Shown piece by piece: positions 16,957-25,663 of a stretch of DNA of 64,000 nt (within the stretch, counting starts at the first letter, position 1; each line of letters starts with the position of its first letter). Source of the stretch: Bacteroidales bacterium (GTDB lineage: Bacteria; Bacteroidota; Bacteroidia; Bacteroidales; Muribaculaceae); contig JAJBUG010000051.1 of assembly GCA_020860515.1 (NCBI GenBank), positions 130,455 through 194,454 of the forward strand, in the 5' to 3' direction. The translations under genes were made by a program, and so were the position numbers. The notes below the pieces were generated by a model, which was not told the origin of the DNA, did not search any database, and saw only the letters and a program-made list of their open reading frames with translations.

Positions 16957-18729
16957 ATGTTAAAACGTTTCTTCATATCCATGCTTGGCACAATGGCCGG
17001 CCTCTGGTTATCGCTTTTTTTCCTTGTGATCATAGGCTGCGTGTCGGTGGGCATATTGGCTACAAAGGCTATTTTTTCGAGCAGTGCGCCATCCTACAAA
17101 AATGCCATACTCCATATCACTCTTCAAGGCGAAATACCCGAGCGGGCCGAGGAAGTGTCGCCAACCGACCTTTTGCTTAATGGCGTGAGCGATGCCACCA
17201 GCCTCGCGGATATGATAGCAGCTGTGCGCATGGCTGCCGATGACAAAGAAATCAAGGGAATTTTTCTTGAATGTCAGGGCTCATCGCTGGGAATTGCCTC
17301 GCGACAGGAACTGATTGAGGCTTTGAACACATTCAAGGCCACTGGAAAATGGATATACGCTTACGCCAACAATTATACTCAGGGCGACTATTATGTGGCC
17401 ACTGTGGCTGACCGCCTGTATGTCAACCCGGTGGGCATGATCGACGTGCATGGCTTGGCCAGCACGGTGACATTCTACAAGGACCTTCTCGACAAAATCG
17501 GGGTGCAGGTGCAAGTGGTAAAGGTTGGAGCCTACAAGAGTGCCGTGGAACCCTATATCAGTACCAAGATGAGTGAGCCTGCGCGTGAACAAACCACAAT
17601 TTTCCTCAATCAGATTTGGGAGAATATGACCGACCAGATGGCCGACAATCTTGGCATCAGCCCCATTTATCTCAATCAGTATGCCGACAGCATCACATTC
17701 ACGTGGAATCCACAAAGATACGTTGACTGCAACTTGGCATACAGCTTGCAATACGCCAATGAAGTTGAGAACAAAATGCGTGAGAAATTAGGCCTTGCCA
17801 AAGATGATGACCTGCCATCTGTCACTCCGGCAGAATACCTCGATATTAATTCCTCAAAAATATGGAATGGCACTGGCGACCACATCGCTGTGCTATATGC
17901 TGTAGGCAGCATCACCGATGATGGCACTAGCGGAATAGTGGCCAGCGATTTAGTGCCTGAGATACTGCGCCTGGCCAAGGATGAGAATGTAGCGGGCATG
18001 GTGCTTCGCGTAAATTCTCCCGGCGGCAGCGCTTTCGCCAGCGAGCAAATTTGGAAAGCTCTTGAGGATTTCAAGACCACAGGCAAGAAACTGTATGTGT
18101 CGATGGGCGATTACGCTGCCTCGGGTGGCTATTATATATCATGTGGCGCCGATAAGATTTATGCCGACCCGGCCACTCTCACCGGCTCAATCGGAATTTT
18201 CGGCCTGATTCCCAATGCCAAGGGCTTGCTCACCGATAAGCTGGGACTGCATTTCGAGACCATAGCTACCAATAAGGACAGCAATTTCCCAGCCATCGTG
18301 GAGCCTATGACCGAAACCCAGTATGCTGCCATGCAGAGCTTTGTGGAGCGCGGTTACGACCTATTCACAAGCCGAGTAGCTGAGGGCCGAAGCATTCCGC
18401 AAGATTCAGTAAAGGCAATAGGCGGCGGCCGAGTATGGGACGCTATGACTGCAATCAAAATCGGACTCGTAGATAAGATTGGGTCGCTACATCAGGCAGT
18501 GAAGGATCTGACCAAGGAGTGCGGCCTGGATGAAGACGAATTCATTTGCTATCCCAAGATGGAGGACAAATGGCTGGCTATGCTTAAAAAACTGGGGATT
18601 AAGCTTGACACCAACATTGATATGGAAGCCATCAGCCCCGAAGAATTAAAGCAAGTGCTCCGCATGGCCCGTGAAATCGAGACTTGGGATCCTCTGCAAG
18701 CCAGAATGGAGCAAATGGTGATAGAGTAA
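16957..18729 (+). CDS. sppA: Signal peptide peptidase SppA, long (67K) type
   Basis: 590 residues with one N-terminal membrane anchor (about residues 12-38) and two tandem S49 domains, the E. coli-like long form. The catalytic dyad fits K194 (VGAYKSAVEPY, first domain) and S389 (GDYAASGGYYIS, second domain). It degrades cleaved signal peptides in the membrane. It heads a same-strand group with lpxK, punA and thiL, an order I recognise from other Bacteroidales. Confidence 0.95.
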   Translation: MLKRFFISMLGTMAGLWLSLFFLVIIGCVSVGILATKAIFSSSAPSYKNAILHITLQGEIPERAEEVSPTDLLLNGVSDATSLADMIAAVRMAADDKEIKGIFLECQGSSLGIASRQELIEALNTFKATGKWIYAYANNYTQGDYYVATVADRLYVNPVGMIDVHGLASTVTFYKDLLDKIGVQVQVVKVGAYKSAVEPYISTKMSEPAREQTTIFLNQIWENMTDQMADNLGISPIYLNQYADSITFTWNPQRYVDCNLAYSLQYANEVENKMREKLGLAKDDDLPSVTPAEYLDINSSKIWNGTGDHIAVLYAVGSITDDGTSGIVASDLVPEILRLAKDENVAGMVLRVNSPGGSAFASEQIWKALEDFKTTGKKLYVSMGDYAASGGYYISCGADKIYADPATLTGSIGIFGLIPNAKGLLTDKLGLHFETIATNKDSNFPAIVEPMTETQYAAMQSFVERGYDLFTSRVAEGRSIPQDSVKAIGGGRVWDAMTAIKIGLVDKIGSLHQAVKDLTKECGLDEDEFICYPKMEDKWLAMLKKLGIKLDTNIDMEAISPEELKQVLRMAREIETWDPLQARMEQMVIE

Positions 18730-18764
18730 GAATTAATATAACACATTGCTTAATTAAAAGTAAG

Positions 18765-19877
18765 ATGAAGCGCAAGAGGTCATGGCTGGCAAAAGCATTG
18801 TTGCTGCCCCTGTCGAAAATCTATGGGGCTGTCACCTTTGTGCGCAATTGGATGTTTGAGGCTCATATCCTGAAGCAGAAAGAATTCCCTGTGCCCGTGG
18901 TGGTAGTGGGCAATCTGGCTGCTGGAGGCACAGGCAAGACTCCGATGGTGGATTATATAGTTGACAATCTTCGCCACAGCTGCCATCTCGGAGTGGTGAG
19001 CCGAGGCTACAAGCGATCGACCCACGGGTTTGTGATGGCTACAAAGAGGTCAACACCCATAGATATTGGCGACGAGCCCTACATGCTGTATCATAAATAT
19101 GACGGCGAAGTGCCAGTGGCTGTATGCGAGGACAGAGTGGCTGGAATCACCGAACTACTGAAAATAGACCCACAAATCAACCTGGTGCTGCTCGACGACG
19201 CTTTCCAGCATCGTTACGTAAAGCCCACGGTCACAATATTGCTGACGGAATACAATCTGCCTTTCTTTGAGGATAGTTTGCTGCCTTACGGACGCTTGCG
19301 CGAATCAAAGCGCGGAGCCAGGCGCGCTGACATCATTGTGGCTACCAAATGTCCGGCTCGTCCGTCGCCCCTCGACCTGCATATATTTAAGGAGAATCTC
19401 GACCTGGTGGCTTGCCAGCAGCTATTCTTCTCGCGTGTGCTTTATGGCAAGCTGATGCCAGCCTTCCCCGACGAGGCGCCTCAAATCGCGCCATCGCTTG
19501 ACTGGCTTGGCGAGGATGACCGACTGCTTTGCGTGGCTGGAATTGGAAATCCAAGGCCTTTCGTGAAGTTTGTAAAGCATTTCAAACCTAAAGTTAGGGT
19601 CAATATTTATCCTGACCATCACAATTTCACTCGCAAGGATATGGCTACTCTGCAACAACGCTTTGAGACCATGGAGGCACGCCACAAATTCCTAATCACC
19701 ACTGAGAAGGATGCTGTGAGAATGGCGAATTGCCCATATTTTCCCCATGCGCTGAAAGCCAAAACTTATTATCTGCCTATCAAGGTGGATTTCATGCGTG
19801 ATGAAAACCAACCATTCATAGAATCCATCCTAAAACTTATCAAGGACCATAGAGCGCAGCAGGGGCTGCGAACCTGA
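18765..19877 (+). CDS. lpxK: Tetraacyldisaccharide 4'-kinase (lipid A)
   Basis: 370 residues when started at the ATG at 18765 (MKRKRSWLAKALLLPLSKIYG). The frame is open further upstream but would overlap the sppA end. An N-terminal membrane-associated helix precedes the P-loop GNLAAGGTGKTP (Lys58), then SRGYKR and the DDAFQHRYV region typical of LpxK. It phosphorylates the 4' position of the lipid A disaccharide at the inner face of the inner membrane. It follows sppA with a 35-base gap. Confidence 0.94.
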   Translation: MKRKRSWLAKALLLPLSKIYGAVTFVRNWMFEAHILKQKEFPVPVVVVGNLAAGGTGKTPMVDYIVDNLRHSCHLGVVSRGYKRSTHGFVMATKRSTPIDIGDEPYMLYHKYDGEVPVAVCEDRVAGITELLKIDPQINLVLLDDAFQHRYVKPTVTILLTEYNLPFFEDSLLPYGRLRESKRGARRADIIVATKCPARPSPLDLHIFKENLDLVACQQLFFSRVLYGKLMPAFPDEAPQIAPSLDWLGEDDRLLCVAGIGNPRPFVKFVKHFKPKVRVNIYPDHHNFTRKDMATLQQRFETMEARHKFLITTEKDAVRMANCPYFPHALKAKTYYLPIKVDFMRDENQPFIESILKLIKDHRAQQGLRT

Positions 19878-19936
19878 CTACCGAACAATCTCCCTCGAAT
19901 TTGCGTTATTAATGTGCTAATTCAAACCAAAAGACC

Positions 19937-20749
19937 ATGATAGATACAATCCGACAAACAGCTGACTACATCCGCTCGCAGGTGGAGCACATTCCCGAAA
20001 CAGCCATTATTCTTGGCACCGGCTTGGGAGCCTTAGTTGACCATATCGAGGACAAGCAATTTATCCCTTACAAGGAAATCCCTAATTTTCCGCTTTCGAC
20101 TGTGGAAGGGCACAGTGGCAACCTCATTTTCGGAAAGCTTGGCCAAAAGCCAGTGATGGCTATGCAGGGCCGCTTCCACTATTACGAGGGCTACGACATG
20201 AAGCAGGTGACCTTCCCAATCAGAGTTATGCAGGAGCTGGGAGTGAAGATCCTCTGCGTAAGCAATGCTGCCGGAGGCATGAACAAGGAATTTCGCGTGG
20301 GCGATATCATGATAATCACTGACCATATCAACCTATTCCCGGAGAATCCACTTCGTGGACGCAATGATGACCGCCTGGGGCCGAGATTCCCGTCGATGAC
20401 CAACGCATATTCGCCTGAGCTGATAAAGAAGGCCGACGAGGTGGCCGATGAGCTGGGCATGCGCGTGATGCATGGGGTATATGTAGGCACTCCTGGTCCA
20501 ACTTTCGAGACCAAAGCAGAATACGAATATTTCCGCATAATTGGCGGCGATGCAGTGGGCATGAGCACAGTGCCAGAGGTGATTGTGGCTAATCATGCTG
20601 GCATAAAGGTGTTCGGAGTGTCAGTAATCACCGATCTTGGCGGCAAAGAAATCACAGTGGAGCCGACTCACGAAGAGGTGCAAAAGGCAGCTCAGGAGGC
20701 TCAGCCGCGCATGATGAAACTTATATCTGAGTTGGTTAATAGAATTTAG
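19937..20749 (+). CDS. punA: Purine nucleoside phosphorylase (trimeric type)
   Basis: 270 residues of the class I trimeric PNP family. Phosphate-site motifs GTGLGALVD and [11 protein letters not shown] are followed by [10 protein letters not shown], the SNAAGGMN loop and the base-binding region with [17 protein letters not shown]. It cleaves purine (deoxy)nucleosides with phosphate to the free base and ribose 1-phosphate for salvage. It lies 59 bases after lpxK and one base before thiL. Confidence 0.93.
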   Translation: MIDTIRQTADYIRSQVEHIPETAIILGTGLGALVDHIEDKQFIPYKEIPNFPLSTVEGHSGNLIFGKLGQKPVMAMQGRFHYYEGYDMKQVTFPIRVMQELGVKILCVSNAAGGMNKEFRVGDIMIITDHINLFPENPLRGRNDDRLGPRFPSMTNAYSPELIKKADEVADELGMRVMHGVYVGTPGPTFETKAEYEYFRIIGGDAVGMSTVPEVIVANHAGIKVFGVSVITDLGGKEITVEPTHEEVQKAAQEAQPRMMKLISELVNRI

Positions 20750-20750
20750 G

Positions 20751-21773
20751 ATGGAAACCGAAATATCAAAATTGGGCGAGTTTGGGCTCATTGATCATCT
20801 GACCAAGGGCATTGAACTCAAAAATCCGTCGAGCCATCGCGGCATCGGCGACGACGCTGCAGTGCTGAAATATCCTGATACTGATGTGCTGGTGACTACC
20901 GACTTGCTGCTCGAGGGCGTGCATTTCGACCTTACCTACGTGCCGCTCAAGCATCTGGGGTATAAGTCAGCCGTGGTGAATTTCTCCGACATCTATGCAA
21001 TGAATGGCACTCCCCGACAGATTGTGGTTAGCTTGGGCATATCATCGCGCTTTACCGTGGAGCACATGGAAGCTTTCTACGACGGCTTGAGGTTAGCATG
21101 CGAGATTTATGGCGTGGACTTGGTTGGTGGCGACACCTCAGCATCGCGCCAAGGCTTGGTGATCAGCATCACTTGCATTGGCGATGTGGAGAAGGACAAG
21201 GCCGTATTCCGCAACGGAGCCAAGGATACTGACCTGATTTGCGTAAGCGGCGACCTCGGCGCAGCCTATATGGGCCTGCAGTTGCTCGAACGCGAGAAGG
21301 CAGCATCGGCTGGCAAGCCTGATTTTGAGCCTGATTTCGCAGGCAAGGAATATCTGGTTGAGCGCCAGCTCAAGCCAGAAGCCCGCAAGGACATCATAGC
21401 CGAATTGGCCAAGGCTGGAATCAAGCCAACATCGATGATGGATGTCAGCGACGGACTGTCGTCGGAGCTGCTGCATATATGCAAGGAGAGCGATTGCGGA
21501 TGCCGAGTGTATGAAGACCGAACCCCGATTGATTACCAGACAGCAGTAATGGCCGAGGAATTGAACATGAACCTTGTGACTGCTGCCATGAACGGAGGCG
21601 AGGATTACGAATTGCTCTTCACCGTGCCGCTGACCGACCATGAGAAGGTGGAGAAGCTGCCGGGAATCAAGGTAATCGGCTATATCACCAAGCCTGATCT
21701 GGGATGCGCCATGGTCACTCGTGACGGTCAGGAAATGCCTCTCCGAGCCCAGGGATGGAATTCATTAGCATAA
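20751..21773 (+). CDS. thiL: Thiamine-monophosphate kinase
   Basis: 340 residues with the PurM-like fold. N-terminal GIGDDAAVL and TTDLLLEGVHFDL carry the metal-binding aspartates, VGGDTS and MDVSDGLSSELLHI follow, and NGGEDYELLFTV is the late ThiL signature. It phosphorylates thiamine monophosphate to the active diphosphate with ATP. The start follows the punA stop after one base, so the two are probably translated together. Confidence 0.94.
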   Translation: METEISKLGEFGLIDHLTKGIELKNPSSHRGIGDDAAVLKYPDTDVLVTTDLLLEGVHFDLTYVPLKHLGYKSAVVNFSDIYAMNGTPRQIVVSLGISSRFTVEHMEAFYDGLRLACEIYGVDLVGGDTSASRQGLVISITCIGDVEKDKAVFRNGAKDTDLICVSGDLGAAYMGLQLLEREKAASAGKPDFEPDFAGKEYLVERQLKPEARKDIIAELAKAGIKPTSMMDVSDGLSSELLHICKESDCGCRVYEDRTPIDYQTAVMAEELNMNLVTAAMNGGEDYELLFTVPLTDHEKVEKLPGIKVIGYITKPDLGCAMVTRDGQEMPLRAQGWNSLA

Positions 21774-21831
21774 ATTAGAAATGTAATTTCTTCCTTAACC
21801 AACAAAATGTTGGTGGAAAGAAAAAAATTAG

Positions 21832-21839
21832 TACCTTTG
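21832..21839 (+). promoter_or_regulatory. -7 element placing the nusB start
   Basis: TACCTTTG at 21832-21839 with a weak TTGG-type upstream half near 21811. It lies downstream of the upstream in-frame ATG at 21807, so the ATG at 21861 is the more credible start of nusB. Confidence 0.6.
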
Positions 21840-21860
21840 CAATGTAATTTGACTTTGACA

Positions 21861-23285
21861 ATGGTAAATCGTGTGCTTATAAGGATCAAGGTAGTGCAGA
21901 TGCTGTACTCGTATTTGCTTACCCGCAGTGAATTCAGATTGAACGAGGCCCCCGAGACCACTTCGCGTGATAAAAGGTATGCCTATACGGTCTATATCGA
22001 TATGGTTCTTCTCTTGCTTGAGCTTTCTGGCTACAACGTGAAGAGCAACGAACGACCGCAGAAACTGAATGTTGAGAGAAAGTTGCAAGAGAACAAGGTG
22101 GCCAAGGCCCTATCGCAAAACGATGCCATACGCACCGCAATCCTCAGAGGCAACACCCAAGTAGGGCTGCTCGACGATTCGCTGCCAAGCCTTTACAACA
22201 AGATACTCGAGTCAAAAGTCTATATAGATTACAAAAAGAACCGCAATACTGAGCTGGGCGATGATGTGATACTGTGGACCACGATCCTGGAAACCATCAT
22301 AGCTCGTGATGAAAGTGTGACAGATGCCCTGAGAAAGGGTGGCGATTTTTCGCTCAAGGGATTCCAAAAAGGCATCAAGGACCTATGCAACACCCTGATG
22401 TCGTATGCCGACAGCCGTGAGTTCTTCAAGAAGGCTAAGCGCGACTTGGAGGATTCGCTCGACAAAGCCTACGAGCTTTATCTCAGCATCTTTGCCATGA
22501 TTATCGACCTTACTGATGAGCATGAGCGCAGGCTGGAGACAGCAAAGCAGAAGCACTTGGCTACAAGCGACGATCGCAATCCCAACACCAAATTGCTCTT
22601 CAATCAATTGGCCGAATATTTGCGCAATAGCGAACATCTCAAGGACCTGTTGGACGAATACAAGGTGAAGCGATGGAGCGAATCCTCGCATTTCATCCGC
22701 TCAATGCTCGACAAGGTAATCGAAAGCGATGTGTACAAGGCTTATGTAGAACAGCCACGCAAGGGCTTGGAGGAAGATGCCGAATTTTGGCGTGATGCGC
22801 TGCGCACAGTGATTTTGCCATCCGACTTGCTGATGGAAGAGATGGAGGATCAGTCGCTTTACTGGAACGATGACCTGCAGACTATGGGCACATTCGCTCT
22901 GAAGACCCTCCGACAGATAGCCCAATCAGGAGGCGAGACGGTGGAGCTGTTGCCAAAGTTCAAGGATATTGAGGATGAGAAGTTCGGTCCCGAGCTATTC
23001 CGATATTCGGTAGAGAACCAGCCAGTGTATCGCCAGTACATCGAGCGCTTTATCCAGCACAACAACTGGGATCCTGAGCGCCTGGCCTTTATGGACATTG
23101 TGATTATGACTACAGCCATAGCCGAAATCATCCACTATCCAAATATCCCTGTGGCTGTATCTGTGAATGAATATGTGGAGATTGCCAATAACTACAGCAC
23201 CGAGAAGAGCGGTGGATTTATCAATGGAATGCTCTACAACATCATCAAATACCTCAACGATGAGGGAATCATACACAAGGCATAA
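21861..23285 (+). CDS. nusB: Transcription antitermination factor NusB, extended Bacteroidales form
   Basis: 474 residues from the ATG at 21861, which gives the family-like N-terminus MVNRVLIRIKVVQMLYSYL. NusB binds boxA RNA with S10 during rRNA transcription. The C-terminal third (SLYWNDDLQTMGTF..., RLAFMDIVIMTTAIAEII, NIPVAVSVNEYVEIANNYS) is the conserved NusB core. Bacteroides NusB is, from memory, about 310 residues. This one carries roughly 165 extra residues between the N-terminal helix and the usual first module, and that stretch resembles a second copy of the following helical module (AYTVYIDMVLLLLELS beside AYELYLSIFAMIIDL). It heads the nusB-yajC-ybbR-like-coaE group. Confidence 0.88.
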   Translation: MVNRVLIRIKVVQMLYSYLLTRSEFRLNEAPETTSRDKRYAYTVYIDMVLLLLELSGYNVKSNERPQKLNVERKLQENKVAKALSQNDAIRTAILRGNTQVGLLDDSLPSLYNKILESKVYIDYKKNRNTELGDDVILWTTILETIIARDESVTDALRKGGDFSLKGFQKGIKDLCNTLMSYADSREFFKKAKRDLEDSLDKAYELYLSIFAMIIDLTDEHERRLETAKQKHLATSDDRNPNTKLLFNQLAEYLRNSEHLKDLLDEYKVKRWSESSHFIRSMLDKVIESDVYKAYVEQPRKGLEEDAEFWRDALRTVILPSDLLMEEMEDQSLYWNDDLQTMGTFALKTLRQIAQSGGETVELLPKFKDIEDEKFGPELFRYSVENQPVYRQYIERFIQHNNWDPERLAFMDIVIMTTAIAEIIHYPNIPVAVSVNEYVEIANNYSTEKSGGFINGMLYNIIKYLNDEGIIHKA

Positions 23286-23321
23286 ATACAAAATACAAAG
23301 TACGAAATACAAAACCAAAAT
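23284..23321. repeat. Heptamer-phased nusB-yajC spacer
   Basis: AAATACA, AAATACA, AAGTACG, AAATACA, AAACCAA: five consecutive heptamers beginning at the nusB stop codon. The first four match the coding block at 8096-8138 (minus strand) except for one base. Confidence 0.8.
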
Positions 23322-23332
23322 AATAATAACCA

Positions 23333-23695
23333 ATGCTTTTAGACAACATTTTAGCCATTCTGTGCGATTCAGCAGCTGCCGGAGCTGGTGAGGCCCAGGC
23401 CACTGCCGATTACTCAGGCATCATAATGATTGTGCTTCTGATCGCAATCTTCTATTTCTTCATGATCCGCCCCCAGAGCAAGCGCCAGAAGAAAATCAAG
23501 GAGGAGCGCGCCAAGCTTGAGAAGGGTTCGCGAGTATTCACCCAGGGTGGCATCTACGGCAAAGTAGCCGAGGTGAAGGACACCGTGTTTGTGGTGGAAA
23601 TCGCCCCCAGTGTGAAAATCACTGTAGATAAGAACTGTGTGTATCCCGCCACCGAGGAGGCTGTGCAGGATGCTCAGCAGGCAGCCAACAAGTAA
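23333..23695 (+). CDS. yajC: Preprotein translocase subunit YajC
   Basis: 120 residues. A short periplasmic start leads to one membrane helix (about 28-47, SGIIMIVLLIAIFYFFMI), then the family mark RPQSKRQKK and a small cytoplasmic beta domain with KGSRVFTQGGIYGKV. YajC associates with SecDF and the SecYEG translocon. The gene is in the order nusB-yajC-ybbR-coaE, which I recognise as conserved in Bacteroidales. Confidence 0.94.
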   Translation: MLLDNILAILCDSAAAGAGEAQATADYSGIIMIVLLIAIFYFFMIRPQSKRQKKIKEERAKLEKGSRVFTQGGIYGKVAEVKDTVFVVEIAPSVKITVDKNCVYPATEEAVQDAQQAANK

Positions 23696-23706
23696 TAGCA
23701 ATCAAG

Positions 23707-23734
23707 CAGCCCCTGCTCCCATAGGCGGGGGCTG
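23707..23734. terminator. Hairpin between yajC and the ybbR-like gene
   Basis: CAGCCCCTGC (23707-23716) pairs with GCGGGGGCTG (23725-23734) with one G-U pair and an 8-base loop. No run of T follows, so it may be a partial terminator or an mRNA-stabilising stem. Confidence 0.55.
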
Positions 23735-23755
23735 ACACTTATTCTTAGTCATCGC

Positions 23756-24718
23756 ATGGGCAAGTTGAGCCGACTAAAGAATGCAATGCAGAGCCGCGAA
23801 GGCCGAAATGTCATGGTGTACATGGTGTTTTTGGTCATTGCGGCTGTGTTGTGGATAATCATGTCGCTTAACGAAGAGACGCAGCGCGACCTGCGTTGCA
23901 CCGTGGTTATTACCAATGTGCCAGATTCGATGACTCGCATCACTCCGTTGCCCGAAGCCTTGAACGTAAGCGTCCGGGCCAAGGGCACGGAACTGATGAA
24001 ATATCTGTGGAAGAAGCGCCCCACGATGAATATCGACTACCGTCAGTATAAGTCGGGCGATAGGATTCAGTTTAGCGATGCCTCACTCAAGGCATTTTTC
24101 CGCAGCATGGTGGGTGGGGGATGCCAGATATTATCGGTGACACCCGACTCATTGTCGCTGCTTTTTACTTCGCAGCCAGGGGTGAAAGTGCCAGTAAAAT
24201 TAGATACAGAGATTACACCTGCGCCGCATTATATTGTGGTGGGCAAGCCAAGATGTTTTATCGATTCGATAATGCTCTATACTGCCAATGGCAATAGCGT
24301 GCGTTATACCTCGGTATCAACTGTGCCGCTTGCCTTGACTGATGTGCGCAAGTCGCAAATAGTGCGAGTGCCTATTGATGTGCCTAAGAATACTCGAGCA
24401 ATCCCCGACTCGGTGGAGGTTAGCGTCGAGGTGGAGCCCTTGATTTCAAAAACGCGCAAGGTAGCCATCACGCCCATCAATGTGCCAGCTGATATGAGGC
24501 TGATTACTGTGCCGCAGCAGGTAGAAGTATATTATATGGTGCCCATGAATGTGTACAAGAAATCAGAGGGCGAACCAAAATTCAAGGTAGTGGCCGATTT
24601 CAATACCATAGATCAGAATAGCGAACGCATAGCTGTGACCTTGGCCTATGCGCCCAAGGATTTCATAAATGTGTTTATGTCGGCCGACAGTGTAGATTAT
24701 ATCATAGAGCAGCGATGA
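23756..24718 (+). CDS. YbbR/CdaR-like membrane-anchored protein
   Basis: 320 residues. One N-terminal membrane helix (about 19-38, VMVYMVFLVIAAVLWIIMSL) is followed by extracytoplasmic beta-rich repeats in the YbbR style, for example VPVKLDTEITPAPHYIVVGKP and VPIDVPKNTRAIPDSVEVSVEVEP. In Firmicutes the related CdaR controls the diadenylate cyclase; in Bacteroidetes the protein sits before coaE and its role is not established. Its TGA overlaps the coaE ATG as ATGA. Confidence 0.78.
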   Translation: MGKLSRLKNAMQSREGRNVMVYMVFLVIAAVLWIIMSLNEETQRDLRCTVVITNVPDSMTRITPLPEALNVSVRAKGTELMKYLWKKRPTMNIDYRQYKSGDRIQFSDASLKAFFRSMVGGGCQILSVTPDSLSLLFTSQPGVKVPVKLDTEITPAPHYIVVGKPRCFIDSIMLYTANGNSVRYTSVSTVPLALTDVRKSQIVRVPIDVPKNTRAIPDSVEVSVEVEPLISKTRKVAITPINVPADMRLITVPQQVEVYYMVPMNVYKKSEGEPKFKVVADFNTIDQNSERIAVTLAYAPKDFINVFMSADSVDYIIEQR

Positions 24719-25293
24719 AACTAATAGCCATAACAGGCGGAATTGGTGTTGGCAAATCCACAGTAAGCCAAATACTGAGGGCCCGAGGGTACCATGTATA
24801 TGACTGCGACCTCAGAGCACGAGAAATAATTGACAGCGATGCCCAAATCAAGAACAAAATTCTAAAAGAAATTAGCCCCGATGCCTATAGCAAAGATGGC
24901 AAGCTTGACAGGCCACTGGTGGCCAAAATAGTTTTTGACGACAGGAATAAGCTGCAGGCTCTAAATGCAATTACTCATAAGGCAGTGAGAGAGGATATCA
25001 ATCTGTGGAGCCGAAGCCTTGGCTCCCCATTGGCTTTTGTGGAGACTGCTATACTATATCAAAGCGGACTTGACGTGATGGTAGATGGGGTGTGGGATGT
25101 GACCGCACCCGAGGATTTGAGGATTAAGCGAGTGATGAAGCGCAGTGGCCTTACAGCACAGCAAGTGGCTGATCGCATTGCTGCTCAAGCTTTCACTCCC
25201 GATGAGCCTCATGAGAATGTAAGTCTAATAGTCAATGACAATCGCCACTCGTTACTGCTGCAGGTAGAGGATTTGCTTATTTGCTGGCAATAA
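24715..25293 (+). CDS. coaE: Dephospho-CoA kinase
   Basis: 192 residues with the P-loop GGIGVGKSTVS near the N-terminus, DCDLRAREI for the CoA-binding lid region, and VETAILYQSGLDVMVDGVWDV. It phosphorylates dephospho-CoA in the last step of CoA synthesis; coaBC, panC and panD also lie in this window. It is coupled to the ybbR-like gene, and its last 17 bases overlap the end of the convergent ridA. Confidence 0.93.
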   Translation: MKLIAITGGIGVGKSTVSQILRARGYHVYDCDLRAREIIDSDAQIKNKILKEISPDAYSKDGKLDRPLVAKIVFDDRNKLQALNAITHKAVREDINLWSRSLGSPLAFVETAILYQSGLDVMVDGVWDVTAPEDLRIKRVMKRSGLTAQQVADRIAAQAFTPDEPHENVSLIVNDNRHSLLLQVEDLLICWQ

Positions 25294-25651
25294 CCTCGAT
25301 TTCTACCAAAGCGCCCTTGGGCAGGTCACGCACTGCAAATGCCGAGCGAGCCGGGAAGGGTGCCTCAAAATAATGTAAATATACCTCGTTCATTGCGCCG
25401 AAATCAGCAATGTTGGTCAAGAGGACTGTGGTTTTTACCACATTGTCGAGCGTAAGGCCTGCTGATTGCAGGATGGCAGCAGCATTCATCAAGGATTGTG
25501 CGGTCTGATCGGCCACATTGTCGGGCATAGTGCCAGTGGCAGGGTCGATGGGGAGCTGGCCAGAAACGAATACCAAGTTTCCGGCATCAATTGCTTGGCT
25601 GTAGGGGCCGATGGCACCCGGAGCAGCGGTGGTGGCAATGGGTTGTTTCAT
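25277..25651 (-). CDS. ridA: RidA-family enamine/imine deaminase
   Basis: 124 residues typical of the YjgF/YER057c/UK114 family: GPYSQAIDAGNLVFVSGQLP near the start, NAAAILQSAGLTLDNVVKTTVLL, and the active-site arginine in PARSAFAVRDLPKGA with the final IEVIA. RidA trimers hydrolyse reactive 2-aminoacrylate-type intermediates released by PLP enzymes. It is the last gene of a minus-strand run (TrmH-like, radA, yihY-like, ridA), 12 bases after the yihY-like gene. Confidence 0.93.
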   Translation of the reverse strand: MKQPIATTAAPGAIGPYSQAIDAGNLVFVSGQLPIDPATGTMPDNVADQTAQSLMNAAAILQSAGLTLDNVVKTTVLLTNIADFGAMNEVYLHYFEAPFPARSAFAVRDLPKGALVEIEVIASK

Positions 25652-25663
25652 GATTTTATGATT

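Noticed and set aside
21807..21860. Upstream nusB start at 21807
   Set aside because: It lies before the probable -7 element and adds residues unlike family N-termini.
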